Shown: positions 18,066 through 27,885 of the stretch, one piece after another
How the letters are laid out: each line of letters opens with the position of its first letter
How positions within the stretch are numbered: the stretch's first letter is position 1
Notes under the pieces: model-generated
The model's input: the letters and a program-made list of their open reading frames with translations, nothing else
The model's database searches: none
Told to the model about the DNA's origin: nothing
Assembly: GCA_020636435.1 (NCBI GenBank)
Contig: JACJXX010000002.1
Location: 3,038,001-3,102,000 of the forward strand
DNA: 64,000 bases
Reading direction: 5' to 3'
Origin: Lewinellaceae bacterium
Lineage (GTDB): Bacteria > Bacteroidota > Bacteroidia > Chitinophagales > Saprospiraceae
Made by a program: the position numbers and the translations under genes

Positions 18066-18155
18066 ATGGTTGGATGGTTGGATGGTTGGATGGTTAGATG
18101 GTTGGATGGTTAGATGGTTAGATGGCTCGATGGTTAGATGGTTAGATGGTTGGAT
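18056..18155. repeat. Octamer tandem repeat (gatggttg) inside a two-component locus
   Basis: About twelve 8-bp units with small variations (gatggtta, gatggctc) overlap the last codons of the kinase and fill the gap to its regulator. Confidence 0.95.
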
Positions 18156-18210
18156 TGTTCCTTAGGTTGAGGACATTAACACCTTGACTTCACCTCTAAA
18201 GCCAGGAAAA

Positions 18211-18855
18211 ATGGTAGAAATAATGATAGCCGACGACCACCGTGTTTTCCGGGAAGGCATGGTCTCTATTCTGGAAAATACCGGAGAGATAAAGGTCGTC
18301 GCTCAGGCGCAGGATGGCAAGGAAGTAATGGAAAAACTAAAGCAGGTAAAACCTGAACTCATCCTCATGGATATATCTATGGGGGAAGCCGGCGGCATTG
18401 AAACAACCAGGCTGGTCAAAGAGCACTACCCCGATGTCAGGGTACTGGTGCTCTCCATGCATTCCGAAAGCAGTTATATCGTAAAAATGCTGGAGGCCGG
18501 CGCCTCCGGGTACTTGCTAAAAGATGCCGGCAGCGCCGAGCTCATCAACGCCATCAAAGCGGTAGCCGGAGGCCATACCTACTTCAGCAGCCAGGTCTCC
18601 GCCACCCTGGTCGACCAACTGGTGAAAGGGAAAAAGCCGGCGGGCCGCAAGGAAGGCGTTACGCTTACCCGAAGAGAGGTAGAAGTGCTGCGCCTCATCG
18701 CCGAGGAGTTCTCCAATTCGGAAATCGCGGATAAACTTTTCATCAGCATCCGCACGGTAGACACCCACCGCCGCAACCTGCTGGAAAAACTGGGCGTGAA
18801 AAATACCGCCGGGCTGGTGAAGTATGCCATCAAACACGGGCTGGCGGAGGGGTGA
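18211..18855 (+). CDS. NarL/LuxR-family response regulator
   Basis: From ATG 18211 (MVEIMIADDHRVFREGM) the protein has 214 residues. The receiver carries Asp8/Asp9, phospho-acceptor Asp53 (LILMDISMGEAGG) and Lys in YLLKDAG. A LuxR helix-turn-helix occupies the C-terminus (LTRREVEVLRLIAEEFSNSEIADKL). The longer TTG-started frame adds nine residues and is less likely. It is partnered by position with the kinase at 17064-18065. The target genes are not visible. Confidence 0.9.
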   Translation: MVEIMIADDHRVFREGMVSILENTGEIKVVAQAQDGKEVMEKLKQVKPELILMDISMGEAGGIETTRLVKEHYPDVRVLVLSMHSESSYIVKMLEAGASGYLLKDAGSAELINAIKAVAGGHTYFSSQVSATLVDQLVKGKKPAGRKEGVTLTRREVEVLRLIAEEFSNSEIADKLFISIRTVDTHRRNLLEKLGVKNTAGLVKYAIKHGLAEG

Positions 18856-19018
18856 ATTTTAAATTTTGCGGTTTTAAAAAGACTGGACTTTGGAAAATTG
18901 AAGCAGTTAAAGTGCAGGAGGATATAGGACTATTCGAACAAATTCAGGTTTTTTGGGTAAATTGGCGTAAGGTTTCCTGACGACTAACCCAAACCATTAA
19001 CCCAACAACCGGAAAAGC

Positions 19019-20143
19019 ATGACCTGGTCTCTGAAAATCGCCCGCATTGCGGGCATCAATGTATACCTTCACTGGACGTTCCTCATCCTGCTGGCGTGGA
19101 TTTTCATTGCCAACCTCAATGCCGGACAGCGTGCTTCGGAAGCCCTCACGGGGGTCGTTTTTGTTCTAGCCCTATTTGCCTGCGTGGTGCTGCACGAATT
19201 TGGCCACGCCCTTACAGCCCGCCGCTTCGGTATCCAGACCCAGCGCATTACGCTGCTGCCGATCGGCGGCTTGGCTATGCTGGAAAAAATGCCGGAAAAG
19301 CCCAAACAGGAACTGATCGTTGCTTTGGCCGGGCCAGCCGTCAACGTCGTGATCGCTTTACTGCTGTTCGCCTATCTGAAACTTTCCGGCCAGGCGTTGC
19401 CCACCAGCCAACTGGAAGATCCCAGCCAGATCAGCCTGGGCAAATATTTTATCCCCAATCTGCTGTTTGTCAATGTGCTGCTCTTCGCCTTCAACCTGAT
19501 CCCGGCCTTCCCAATGGACGGAGGGCGGGTTTTGCGGGCATTGCTGTCCATGCGCTACAGCCGGGCCACCGCCACCAATATCGCTGCGAAAATCGGGCAA
19601 TTCCTGGCCATCGGCTTCGTCTTCTTTGGGTTGATGTACGATTTCTGGCTCATTTTTATCGGCCTGTTTATTTATCTGGGCGCCAGTGGAGAGGCCAGTT
19701 ACGAAACCCAGCGTTCCCTGCTTTCGCGCCTCATCGTGGGCGATGTGCTGATGCACCAGTACACGCCCCTTCACGCCTGGGACACCATTGGCAAAGCGGT
19801 GGAAACCCTGCTTGACGGGCAGGAAAAGGAGTTCATCGTTACAGAAGACAACCAGATCATCGGCACCATTTCCCGGGATGACATCATAAAAGGCCTGCAA
19901 ATACTGGGCAAGGAGGAACGCCTCAAACGGATCGTCAACCAGGACTGGATACGGCTGTCTACCGACATGGAACTCAACGAAGCCTACGAACAGATGTCCA
20001 GAAAAAAATTGTCCATCTGCCCCGTATACGATGCATCCGGCAATCTGGTGGGCGTTCTCAACCAGGAAAATATCCTCGAAGCAGTAATGGTGGAAAGCGC
20101 CAAGGAGGGAAATAGGGCAAAGCCGGGAGCTGTGGCTGAGTGA
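19019..20143 (+). CDS. Site-2 protease (M50) with CBS pair, Rip3-like
   Basis: The protein has 374 residues. The polytopic N-terminal half carries the zinc motif HEFGHALTARR (His59, Glu60, His63) and the second-site NPDG-like segment FPMDGGRVLRALL with Asp167. A tandem CBS module follows from about 243 to 365 (DVLMHQYTPLHAWD... ISRDDIIKGL). CBS domains in this subfamily are thought to sense adenine nucleotides and gate intramembrane proteolysis. Substrates could be anti-sigma factors or signal peptides, but nothing nearby identifies one. Confidence 0.9.
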   Translation: MTWSLKIARIAGINVYLHWTFLILLAWIFIANLNAGQRASEALTGVVFVLALFACVVLHEFGHALTARRFGIQTQRITLLPIGGLAMLEKMPEKPKQELIVALAGPAVNVVIALLLFAYLKLSGQALPTSQLEDPSQISLGKYFIPNLLFVNVLLFAFNLIPAFPMDGGRVLRALLSMRYSRATATNIAAKIGQFLAIGFVFFGLMYDFWLIFIGLFIYLGASGEASYETQRSLLSRLIVGDVLMHQYTPLHAWDTIGKAVETLLDGQEKEFIVTEDNQIIGTISRDDIIKGLQILGKEERLKRIVNQDWIRLSTDMELNEAYEQMSRKKLSICPVYDASGNLVGVLNQENILEAVMVESAKEGNRAKPGAVAE

Positions 20144-20159
20144 GAAGCTTATAGTTGCG

Positions 20160-20235
20160 AGTGTAAACGTGTAACCGGCCGGCTGCCGAAAAACGGATGC
20201 CCCCTTAAACGTTTGCACTTTCACGCCTTTGCACG
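20160..20235. repeat. Convergent-gene spacer with octamer repeats in inverted arrangement
   Basis: The segment agtgtaaacgt at 20160 pairs with acgtttgcact at 20209 with one mismatch, and both arms have an 8-bp period. It could act as a weak bidirectional terminator between the M50 and msrB genes. Confidence 0.55.
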
Positions 20236-20246
20236 ATACAACCTCC

Positions 20247-20804
20247 CTATGGCTTTCCCTTCTCCATCTTCGCTCCTTCCACAAAATCCAGGGAAACGGA
20301 ATTGATGCAGTACCGCAGGCCGGTCGGTTCCGGGCCGTCGTTGAAAACGTGGCCCTGGTGGCCGCCGCAGCGGGCGCACAGCACTTCGGTGCGGGCCATT
20401 CCATAACTGGTATCGGTGTCAAGCAGCACATGCTCCTGGCGGATGGGCTCCCAGAAGCTGGGCCATCCGGTGCCCGACTTGAACTTGGTTTCAGAAGAAA
20501 AAAGCGGCAGGCCGCAACCGGCGCAGGTGTACACCCCTTTTTTCTTGTTGTCCCAGTACTTGCCGGTAAAGGCACGCTCTGTGCCCGCTTCCCGGAGAAC
20601 GTGGAACGCCTGGGGCTCGAGTTCAGCTTTCCATTCTTCCTCGCTTTTCTCCACCGGCTCGAGGGTGTCGCCGTCCAGGCCGATGAAGGTGCGGCCAGCA
20701 ACCGAAGATTCTTGTTCCATTTGGGTTTTGCCTTCCTGCGCCTGGTTGCATGCCCAGAGGCTGAACATTGCGATCAACAGGCAGGCGAAATGTTTGTATT
20801 GCAT
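20247..20804 (-). CDS. msrB: Peptide-methionine (R)-S-oxide reductase, lipoprotein form
   Basis: The protein has 185 residues. A lipoprotein signal (LLIAMFSLWAC, Cys19) is followed by an MsrB domain with zinc cysteines Cys94/Cys97 (CAGC) and Cys143/Cys146 (CARC) and catalytic Cys166 in LRYCINSVSLDF. It reduces methionine-R-sulfoxide in proteins; the lipobox places it in the periplasm or on the outer membrane, protecting envelope proteins. The spacer to the M50 gene is short and contains inverted octamer repeats. Upstream, 92 bp separate it from the next minus-strand gene. Confidence 0.95.
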   Translation of the reverse strand: MQYKHFACLLIAMFSLWACNQAQEGKTQMEQESSVAGRTFIGLDGDTLEPVEKSEEEWKAELEPQAFHVLREAGTERAFTGKYWDNKKKGVYTCAGCGLPLFSSETKFKSGTGWPSFWEPIRQEHVLLDTDTSYGMARTEVLCARCGGHQGHVFNDGPEPTGLRYCINSVSLDFVEGAKMEKGKP

Positions 20805-20895
20805 ACCTTGATTTTTTTTGAGAAAACAAGAGAAAAGGCTCTATGGTGCAGGGAAAGCCGGAGTTTAACAAAACTGTAATTGGAAACGCAACCGA

Positions 20896-21399
20896 TCAAT
20901 CCTCCCCGGCATCGCCCTTTTCTCCTGTACTTCTCTTGCCCCGGTTCTGGCGGATACGAGGGTGGTTCCACTCTTCCCGCTGGGCAAATTCGACGATCCT
21001 CCTCATAAACGCCATCATGCCCAGAAAGATCAGGTAGCCGATAGTCAGCACGACATAAATCCAACGGTAAGAACCCGCTTCGTCAATAGACATGGCCGAA
21101 AAGAAATAGGCCGCCAACCCGGAGGCAAACGCCAGGCCCAGGTAACTGTAAATGGACTTCCCCCAGTATTTCATCACGTTTTCGGCTGAAAGCGAAAACA
21201 CACTGTTAAACATCGCAAAGAGCAGCAGAAAGGAGGCGGCGGTCATCCACGGAAATCGGTCGGGAACGTAGATCAAACCCGTCAGTTTGACTAACTTTGC
21301 GCAGAGGATAAAAACGATCACTCCGCCAAAGGTAATGGAAGCCTGGAGGATAGGATTTAAGCCTTTATTAAAAATAGAAGTAGCGTCATTGTTATTCAT
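20896..21399 (-). CDS. Four-helix membrane protein, hypothetical
   Basis: The protein has 167 residues with hydrophobic segments at about 18-42, 50-70, 83-102 and 113-133 and a basic, charged C-terminal tail (RNRGKRSTGEKGDAGED). No family was recognised. The ATG start at 21399 gives a plausible cytoplasmic N-terminus. It may share a transcript with msrB downstream. Confidence 0.65.
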   Translation of the reverse strand: MNNNDATSIFNKGLNPILQASITFGGVIVFILCAKLVKLTGLIYVPDRFPWMTAASFLLLFAMFNSVFSLSAENVMKYWGKSIYSYLGLAFASGLAAYFFSAMSIDEAGSYRWIYVVLTIGYLIFLGMMAFMRRIVEFAQREEWNHPRIRQNRGKRSTGEKGDAGED

Positions 21400-21451
21400 T
21401 GGAATGTTTTAATGTCCATTCAATCCTACTTTTAGAACAATTGAAAGAATA

Positions 21452-23395
21452 ATGTCGAGTGCAAAGTTCAGAATAATTCTTGGGATTCTGTTATTAAGAA
21501 TCATTCCAATTAACGTAGAAGCCCAGGCGCTGGAGATTTGGGAGATACAAGGCGCCGGGGCTGAGAGCCCCTACGAATTTGAAGTGGTCACCACGGAAGA
21601 GAACATTGTCACCGCCAAAGGAGACGGGTTTATTTTTCTCCAATGCCCTCCCGAGCGGAGCGACAACAACCCGCTTACGTCGGATGGCATACTGGCCAAC
21701 ACCGCCTACTCTGGCCAGGTAGGGGATGTGGTAACGGTCACCGGCCGGGTGCTGGAAACCGACGGCACTACCAGCTTCAGCTCTTCCAACATAACGGTAA
21801 CTTTTGTTTCCAGTGGAGCTACCCTGCCGGCGCCGGCAGCGCTGGGGGAAAATTTCCCCTCCGCCGAGCCTTCGGCGGTGCACAGCCTGGAGGCGGTGGA
21901 AAACATGCTGGTGCAATTTTCGGCCACCGCTTCCGGCCCTACCACCAACCTGGAACTCACTCCGCTCGCCACCTCCGGGCAGCGCCCTTTCCGGGAGCCC
22001 GGCATCCTGTACCCCGGCCTGCCGGGGCTGCCTGCCTGGGACGGCAACCCGGAAGTATTCTGGTTCGATCCCAACGGGCTCAACGCCCCGAACAACCGGT
22101 TCATCAATACAGGAGCGAGAGTAGATGCCACAGCGGTAATGCTGGAGGCCGGGCCGGGTTTCTGGCTGGCCCTCCCGGTGAGTTATACGGTAAGCGGCAG
22201 CTCCGTGCTCCGGCCTGTCCGGGACCCCCTTCCCGGGGAATTTACCGTCGGCTCCCTCAACGTGCTAAGGCTTTTCGGCAATACGCCCACCACCAATCTG
22301 CGCCTGCAAAAACTGGCGCGCTACATCGACCGGCAACTGCGCCTGCCCGATATTCTCGCCCTTCAGGAGGTGGGCAGCCTGGCTGTGCTGCAGGATTTGG
22401 CTTACTACATCGAACTCGAAGCGCCCGGCACCCGGTACGAGGCTTATATGGTTCCCGGCGGCGGCGAGATCAACCTGGGCTTTCTCGCTAAACCCTTCAT
22501 CGAAGAGGTACAGCTATCTCAACTTGGCGCCAATGAGGGATTCAGCCTGGGCGGCAGGCTGCACGACCGCCCCCCCCTCCTCCTGGAAGGCACGCTTCCT
22601 ACTTCTCCGCCGACGCCCATCCGGGTGTTGAACCTGCACCTGCGGTCTCTGCTCGGCATCGAAGGGCCCGACGCTACCTTTGTAAGAACCAAGCGCCACC
22701 AACAGGCCATTTCGGTGGCCAATATGGTGCAGGCCCGGCAACAGCCAGCCGGCAACCTCATCGTCGTCGGGGATTTCAACGCCTTCCAGTTCTCGGATGG
22801 ATACGTCGACGTCACCAACCAGATCGCCGGAGGCCCTTCCCTTGGAGCCCAATTCCCCCCCCTGCCTATCGTGAGCCCCCCGCTTGCCAACCAGGCGGAA
22901 TGGCTCCCTGCCGAAGAACGCTATTCTTACGTTTTTGACGGCAACGCCCAGATACTGGACCAATGCCTCGTCTCCACCCTGAACGGGCTGCAACCCAAAG
23001 GCATGCAGTACGGCCGCGGCAACGCCGACAATGCCCTCGCCTACGCCGACAACCCCTTCCTGGCCGAGCGCGCCTCCGACCACGACGGCCTGGTGCTTTT
23101 CCTGGAGACGGAGAATACGGTCAATGCCACCTGGCCTTCGACAGAAGAGGGAATCCTGGTGCAATTTGCCCAGCCCATTCCTGCCGGCGGCAGCATCTAC
23201 CTGAGGAGCCGCGACAGCGGGCAGCTGAAAAGCATAGAACTCTATACCCTGCAGGGGCAACAGGCATGGCGCCGGCCCTTATCCGGAAAGGAGGCGAGCC
23301 TGCAGTTGCCGGCGCCGATTTCGGGCGGGAAGACGTACTTCCTCCGGGTGGAAGGCGAAAGGGGGGCGAGGGTGATGAAATTGATGGTGGAGTGA
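21452..23395 (+). CDS. Secreted endonuclease/exonuclease/phosphatase-family nuclease
   Basis: The protein has 647 residues. A signal peptide (IILGILLLRIIPINVEAQA) is followed by an OB-like region (about 25-250) of the kind found in extracellular nucleases. An EEP domain then shows TVGSLNVLRLFG, ILALQEVGS with the metal-binding Glu, LIVVGDFNAF and ERASDHDGLVL with the catalytic His. A C-terminal beta-rich tail (IELYTLQGQQAWRR... KTYFLRVEG) resembles a T9SS sorting domain, although the usual PNP motif is absent. It probably degrades extracellular DNA. Confidence 0.85.
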   Translation: MSSAKFRIILGILLLRIIPINVEAQALEIWEIQGAGAESPYEFEVVTTEENIVTAKGDGFIFLQCPPERSDNNPLTSDGILANTAYSGQVGDVVTVTGRVLETDGTTSFSSSNITVTFVSSGATLPAPAALGENFPSAEPSAVHSLEAVENMLVQFSATASGPTTNLELTPLATSGQRPFREPGILYPGLPGLPAWDGNPEVFWFDPNGLNAPNNRFINTGARVDATAVMLEAGPGFWLALPVSYTVSGSSVLRPVRDPLPGEFTVGSLNVLRLFGNTPTTNLRLQKLARYIDRQLRLPDILALQEVGSLAVLQDLAYYIELEAPGTRYEAYMVPGGGEINLGFLAKPFIEEVQLSQLGANEGFSLGGRLHDRPPLLLEGTLPTSPPTPIRVLNLHLRSLLGIEGPDATFVRTKRHQQAISVANMVQARQQPAGNLIVVGDFNAFQFSDGYVDVTNQIAGGPSLGAQFPPLPIVSPPLANQAEWLPAEERYSYVFDGNAQILDQCLVSTLNGLQPKGMQYGRGNADNALAYADNPFLAERASDHDGLVLFLETENTVNATWPSTEEGILVQFAQPIPAGGSIYLRSRDSGQLKSIELYTLQGQQAWRRPLSGKEASLQLPAPISGGKTYFLRVEGERGARVMKLMVE

Positions 23396-23523
23396 ACTGC
23401 CCTGAGCCAGCAGGCTTCGCCGCCCTTCCCAAAAACTGGAAGCACAACTCCAATGGCTGGGAAGAACGGGAACATTGAGGCGAATACCGGCGTTAGTACG
23501 GATATGCCATCAACAACAGGGGA

Positions 23524-23555
23524 GACGGGGCGACGGGGCGACGGGGCGACGGGGT
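23524..23555. repeat. Octamer tandem repeat (gacggggc, four copies)
   Basis: Four 8-bp units end 25 bp before the start codon of the S4-domain gene, so they would lie in its leader. Confidence 0.9.
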
Positions 23556-23580
23556 GAAATTGACTCGAAAAAATTTGAAA

Positions 23581-23979
23581 ATGGGTAAATTGGATAAGGT
23601 AAGAGTAGACAAATGGTTATGGAGTGTCCGGATTTTTAAATCCAGGACCATTGCTACGGATGCTTGCAAGTCAGGCAAGGTAAAGATGGACGGCAACCCG
23701 GTTAAGGCTTCCCAGACGATACAGCCCGGGGACACGCTGGAAGTCCGCAAAAACGGCTTCAACTTTATATATAAAGTTTTGGAACTGATAGAAAAGCGGG
23801 TGGGCGCGCCCATTGCCCAGGCCTGCTATGAAGACCTGACGCCGGCAGAAGAACTGAACAAATACAAGGAATGGTTCGTCGGGAAGGCTGCTGCCGAGAA
23901 GAGAGAAAGAGGCGCCGGGCGCCCCACCAAACGGGAACGCCGGGAAATAGAACAGTTTAAAAAGAAGATCGGCGATTGA
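23581..23979 (+). CDS. S4-domain RNA-binding protein, Hsp15-like
   Basis: The protein has 132 residues from ATG 23581. The S4 domain covers residues 5-65 (VRVDKWLWSVRIFKSRTIATDACKSG), followed by a basic C-terminal tail (GRPTKRERREIEQFKKK). Length and architecture match Hsp15/HslR, which in E. coli binds 50S subunits carrying stalled nascent chains. An upstream in-frame codon at 23554 would only add nine residues next to the repeat. It converges with the MATE gene, with one base between the ends. Confidence 0.88.
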   Translation: MGKLDKVRVDKWLWSVRIFKSRTIATDACKSGKVKMDGNPVKASQTIQPGDTLEVRKNGFNFIYKVLELIEKRVGAPIAQACYEDLTPAEELNKYKEWFVGKAAAEKRERGAGRPTKRERREIEQFKKKIGD

Positions 23980-23980
23980 T

Positions 23981-25318
23981 TCACACTTTCAACCCGTGCC
24001 ATTCTTTTGACCTTAGATACCAAAGGGTCAGGGTCAGCATAAGCACCCAGTAGAAAATCTCCGCTGCCCAGGCCCAGGGCAGGCCGCCGTTGGTGAAATT
24101 CACTTCCACGTAGATGTAGGCCAGATAGGCCAGGGCGCACCAAAACTGTATCTTCAGGCCGTAATAAGTCGCCCCGGTGCCTGCCAGCCCATTGAAAAAC
24201 ACACTTCCGATAGAAAACAAGGTAAGGATGCCCACCAGTACATAGAAGATGGGTTGCGAATCCGTTATCAAAGACATATCCGCCGAGCCCAGCAGGGGAT
24301 AGAGGATCTTATGAGGGAAAAGAACGACCGGAATGGTAATCAGCATGGTCGTCAACCAGGCGATCTTGGCGGTCTTCCATATAATGGGGACTACCGCCTG
24401 CCGCTTCTGCTGCCCGATGAAATTGCTCACCAGGGTATTGACGCCGGAGGCAAAGCCCCAGGTTGGTATAGAAAGAACCAGATAAACCATGCGAACCAGG
24501 TTGGTGATGGCCAGCTGGTGTTCGCCCAGGTTCTCTACGATCCCGAAAAAGACAAACCAACTGCCCAGCCCGACAAAGGCCTGGGCTACAATAGGGATGG
24601 AAAGGCTGTATTGCTGGCGAATGAGATCAAAGTCAATTTTAGGCAGTCGAAACAGGTGGTAAGAGCGGGCCGGGCGGTCCAGAAGGATGTAAATAAAGAA
24701 AACGATAAAGGCGACGATTTCCGCAATGGTGCTGGCCAGCCCCGCCCCGGCAATACCCATAGCCGGCAACCCCCATTTGCCGAAGATCAACCCGTAATCG
24801 AGGGCAATATTGACCACCCCCAGGATCACGGTGTCTACAATAATGAAGCTCGTTCGCGCCACCCCGGTATACAGGGCAATGACCGCTACCCCGGTATAAC
24901 TGAAGAAAACACCCCAGGACCTGGTTTCCAGGTATTCCAGGCTTTTGGCAAAGACGACCGGAGAGTCGACGATCAGGCTGAAAAAGTAATAACAGCCATA
25001 CTGCATAAAAAAAAACATCGCTATGGCCAGCCCGAACTCAAAGTAAACCATAGAATAGAAGGTGCGCCCTACTTCGTGCAGGTTGCCCTCCCCTGCCCGG
25101 CGGGCGATCATGATCTGCCCGCCTCTGGAAAAACCATAACCAATAGCGGCAACCACCAGGTAAAATACGCCGACAAAGCCGATGGAAGCAAAGTCCTCCT
25201 GGCTGAGGTGGTACAGAAAAACGCTGTCGCTGAGCGCAATGACGTTCTGCGCAGCGCTCCCCAACATGATCGGGGCCGAAATCGACAGAATCTGCCGGTA
25301 TGAAGTTCGAAGGCGCAT
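23981..25318 (-). CDS. MATE-family efflux transporter
   Basis: The protein has 445 residues with about twelve membrane segments in two six-helix halves. The opening RQILSISAPIMLGSAAQNVIALSDSVFL and the repeat-half motif around GLGSWFVFFG fit the MatE domain. Members exchange Na+ or H+ for drugs or metabolites at the inner membrane; the substrate cannot be predicted. A 7-of-8 match to the Bacteroidota -7 box lies just upstream of the start, but it would leave almost no leader and is not annotated separately. Confidence 0.9.
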   Translation of the reverse strand: MRLRTSYRQILSISAPIMLGSAAQNVIALSDSVFLYHLSQEDFASIGFVGVFYLVVAAIGYGFSRGGQIMIARRAGEGNLHEVGRTFYSMVYFEFGLAIAMFFFMQYGCYYFFSLIVDSPVVFAKSLEYLETRSWGVFFSYTGVAVIALYTGVARTSFIIVDTVILGVVNIALDYGLIFGKWGLPAMGIAGAGLASTIAEIVAFIVFFIYILLDRPARSYHLFRLPKIDFDLIRQQYSLSIPIVAQAFVGLGSWFVFFGIVENLGEHQLAITNLVRMVYLVLSIPTWGFASGVNTLVSNFIGQQKRQAVVPIIWKTAKIAWLTTMLITIPVVLFPHKILYPLLGSADMSLITDSQPIFYVLVGILTLFSIGSVFFNGLAGTGATYYGLKIQFWCALAYLAYIYVEVNFTNGGLPWAWAAEIFYWVLMLTLTLWYLRSKEWHGLKV

Positions 25319-25441
25319 AGCGGCGTAAAAGTACCATTTTAGCCCGGACTAACGATATTTTAATTAAAGATTGAAAATTGACTAAATTCGCCTCCGAAAC
25401 GGCTCGCTCCGCAAGATTTTTAAAGAAAAAAGCTCAGGAAG

Positions 25442-27502
25442 ATGCAAAATCAAACTGGCCCGGAAGCCCCCCGGGCGTTAAAAAAACCCAAAACACTGCG
25501 CATACACGGCGACACCCGGATCGACGATTACTACTGGCTCAATGAAAGAGAGAACGAAGAAGTGATTCGTTACCTCGAAGCAGAAAACGAGTACAAGGAT
25601 AAAATGATGGCCCACCTGAAGCCTTTTCAGGACAAGCTGTACAAGGAGATCGTCGCCCGAATTAAACCGGATGACCAATCGGTGCCTTACCGGGATAACG
25701 GCTATTTCTACATCGCCAGCTATGAAAAGGGCAAAGAACACCCCGTTTACTCCCGAAAGAAAGGCAGCCTCGAGGCGCCTGAGGAGATCATGCTGGATGA
25801 AAACGAGCTGGCCAAACCTCACAGTTATTACCAAATCGGCAGCCGGAGCGTCAGCCCGGACAACCGCTTGCTGGCCTTCGGCGAAGATACCGTTAGCCGC
25901 CGGATCTACACCTTGCGTTTCAAAAACCTGGAAACCGGCGAAATGCTGGAAGATACCATTCCCGGCACCTCCGGCACTGCCGCCTGGGCCAATGACAACA
26001 AAACTGTTTTTTACGCCGTCAGAGACCCGGTTACCCTGCGGACGCACAAGGTATTTCGCCACCGGCTGGGCTCTCCGGTGGAGGAGGACGTGGAAGTCTT
26101 CCACGAAGAGGACCCCACCTATCGGGCGCTTGTTTATAAATCCAAATCCAAAAAGTACATCATTGCCGGATCCTATGCCACCCTCAGCCAGGAGTACCGG
26201 GTGCTCAACGCCGATACGCCGGAAGGGGCTTTCCGCATTATCCAACCCAGAGAACGGGAACTGGAGTACAGCATTGCCCACCACCACAATAAGTTCTACA
26301 TCCGCACCAACCTGGGCGCCCGCAACTTCCGCCTGATGGTTGCGGATGAAAACCTTACCGCCAAAGAAAACTGGAAGGAAGTCATCCCTCACCGGGAAGA
26401 CGTTTTGCTGGAAGACGTGGACCTCTTTGAAGAGTTCCTCGTCTTGTCCGAACGCCACAACGGCATCACCCAACTCCGCATCCGCCAATGGAAAGGCCCC
26501 GAACATTACATCGAATTCGGGGAGGAAGCCTTCATGGCCTACACGTCCGTCAACCCCGATTTTGACACCGACTGGCTCCGCATCGGGTACGCCTCGCTTA
26601 CGACGCCCAATACGACCTATGACTACAACATGAAAACCAAAGAGCTGAAGTTGCTCAAACGGGAGGAAGTGCTCGGCGACTTCAAGCCCGAAAATTACCA
26701 CTCAGAACGGCTTTACGCCACTGCCGGAGACGGCGTCAAAGTCCCCATTTCCCTGGTCTACCGAAAGGGTTTTAAAAAAGATGGCAGCCAGCCCCTGCTC
26801 CTGTACGGTTACGGTTCCTACGGCCACAGCATGGATCCTTATTTCAGTTCAGTGCGCCTGAGCCTGCTCGACCGCGGATTTGCCTTCGCCATTGCCCATG
26901 TCCGAGGCGGCGAGGAAATGGGCCGGTACTGGTACGAGGACGGCAAGCTCCTGAAGAAAAAGAATACCTTCACCGACTTTATCGCTTGTGCGGAGCACCT
27001 TCTGGCCAACCATTACACCAGCAGGGAGAACCTCTTCGCCATGGGCGGCAGCGCCGGCGGCCTGCTCATGGGCGCCATCGTCAATATGCGCCCTGATTTG
27101 TGGCGTGGAATTGTGGCTGCCGTGCCCTTTGTGGACGTTGTAACCACCATGCTCGACGATAGCATCCCCCTCACTACCGGCGAGTACGACGAATGGGGCA
27201 ACCCCAACGATAAACAGCACTACGATTACATCAAATCCTATTCCCCCTACGATAACCTCGAAGCGAAAGATTATCCCCCTATCCTGGCCACCACCGGCCT
27301 GCACGACTCCCAGGTGCAGTACTGGGAACCGGCCAAGTGGGTGGCCAAACTGCGGGTATTGAAAACGGACGACAACCTGCTGTTGCTGCATACCAATATG
27401 GAAGCCGGGCACAGCGGCGCCTCCGGGCGCTACCGCCGGTATAAGGAGACGGCCATGGAGTATGCTTTTTTGCTGGATTTGGCGGGGCGGGTGGACGGGT
27501 AG
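25442..27502 (+). CDS. ptrB: Oligopeptidase B (S9A serine peptidase)
   Basis: The protein has 686 residues. An N-terminal beta-propeller starts with the characteristic DDYYWLNERENEEVIRYLEAEN. The C-terminal alpha/beta-hydrolase domain carries Ser537 in MGGSAGGLLMG, Asp622 in GLHDSQV and His657 in MEAGHSG. No signal peptide is seen, so it is cytoplasmic like E. coli PtrB, which cleaves short peptides after Arg or Lys. The acidic residues needed for dibasic specificity were not checked by alignment. Confidence 0.93.
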   Translation: MQNQTGPEAPRALKKPKTLRIHGDTRIDDYYWLNERENEEVIRYLEAENEYKDKMMAHLKPFQDKLYKEIVARIKPDDQSVPYRDNGYFYIASYEKGKEHPVYSRKKGSLEAPEEIMLDENELAKPHSYYQIGSRSVSPDNRLLAFGEDTVSRRIYTLRFKNLETGEMLEDTIPGTSGTAAWANDNKTVFYAVRDPVTLRTHKVFRHRLGSPVEEDVEVFHEEDPTYRALVYKSKSKKYIIAGSYATLSQEYRVLNADTPEGAFRIIQPRERELEYSIAHHHNKFYIRTNLGARNFRLMVADENLTAKENWKEVIPHREDVLLEDVDLFEEFLVLSERHNGITQLRIRQWKGPEHYIEFGEEAFMAYTSVNPDFDTDWLRIGYASLTTPNTTYDYNMKTKELKLLKREEVLGDFKPENYHSERLYATAGDGVKVPISLVYRKGFKKDGSQPLLLYGYGSYGHSMDPYFSSVRLSLLDRGFAFAIAHVRGGEEMGRYWYEDGKLLKKKNTFTDFIACAEHLLANHYTSRENLFAMGGSAGGLLMGAIVNMRPDLWRGIVAAVPFVDVVTTMLDDSIPLTTGEYDEWGNPNDKQHYDYIKSYSPYDNLEAKDYPPILATTGLHDSQVQYWEPAKWVAKLRVLKTDDNLLLLHTNMEAGHSGASGRYRRYKETAMEYAFLLDLAGRVDG

Positions 27503-27562
27503 GTTCCCATTGCTATCTAACTGGCTCTTCGGGTTATGCCCGAAGGGCCTTATCTTTATAGT

Positions 27563-27851
27563 ATGAAGAATTTATTAAAGCCTTAATCAGGCCGAGTTTT
27601 TGCTACACCCCAACCCAGCCACAGAATACCTGAATGTATTCCTGAAGGATGGTCAAATTTCCAGGCGAAAAACGCCACAGCTTCGTATCCTCAGCATGGA
27701 AGGCAAGGTGCTGGAAACCTATAGGCTTGATCCGATAGATGAAGTGACTCACATGATCGCTGTCCGCCAGCTACCGGCGGGGGTGTATGTTTTGCAGTAT
27801 TATACAGGTGAAGGCATATTGGTCTCTGAAAAGTTCTCTAAAGTAGAATGA
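27563..27851 (+). pseudogene. Remnant of a secreted protein with T9SS sorting domain
   Basis: The ATG at 27563 opens MKNLLKP, like the first residues of a signal peptide, and then stops at 27584-27586. From 27579 a different frame reads AEFLLHPNPATEYLNV and continues to LPAGVYVLQYYTGEGILVSEKF at 27851, a nearly complete T9SS type A sorting domain of about 85 residues without its own start. The simplest reading is a gene that lost its catalytic middle by deletion, leaving the two ends in different frames. Confidence 0.6.
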
Positions 27852-27885
27852 GGGCCGACAGATTTAATTTGTGTATAAACCGATG

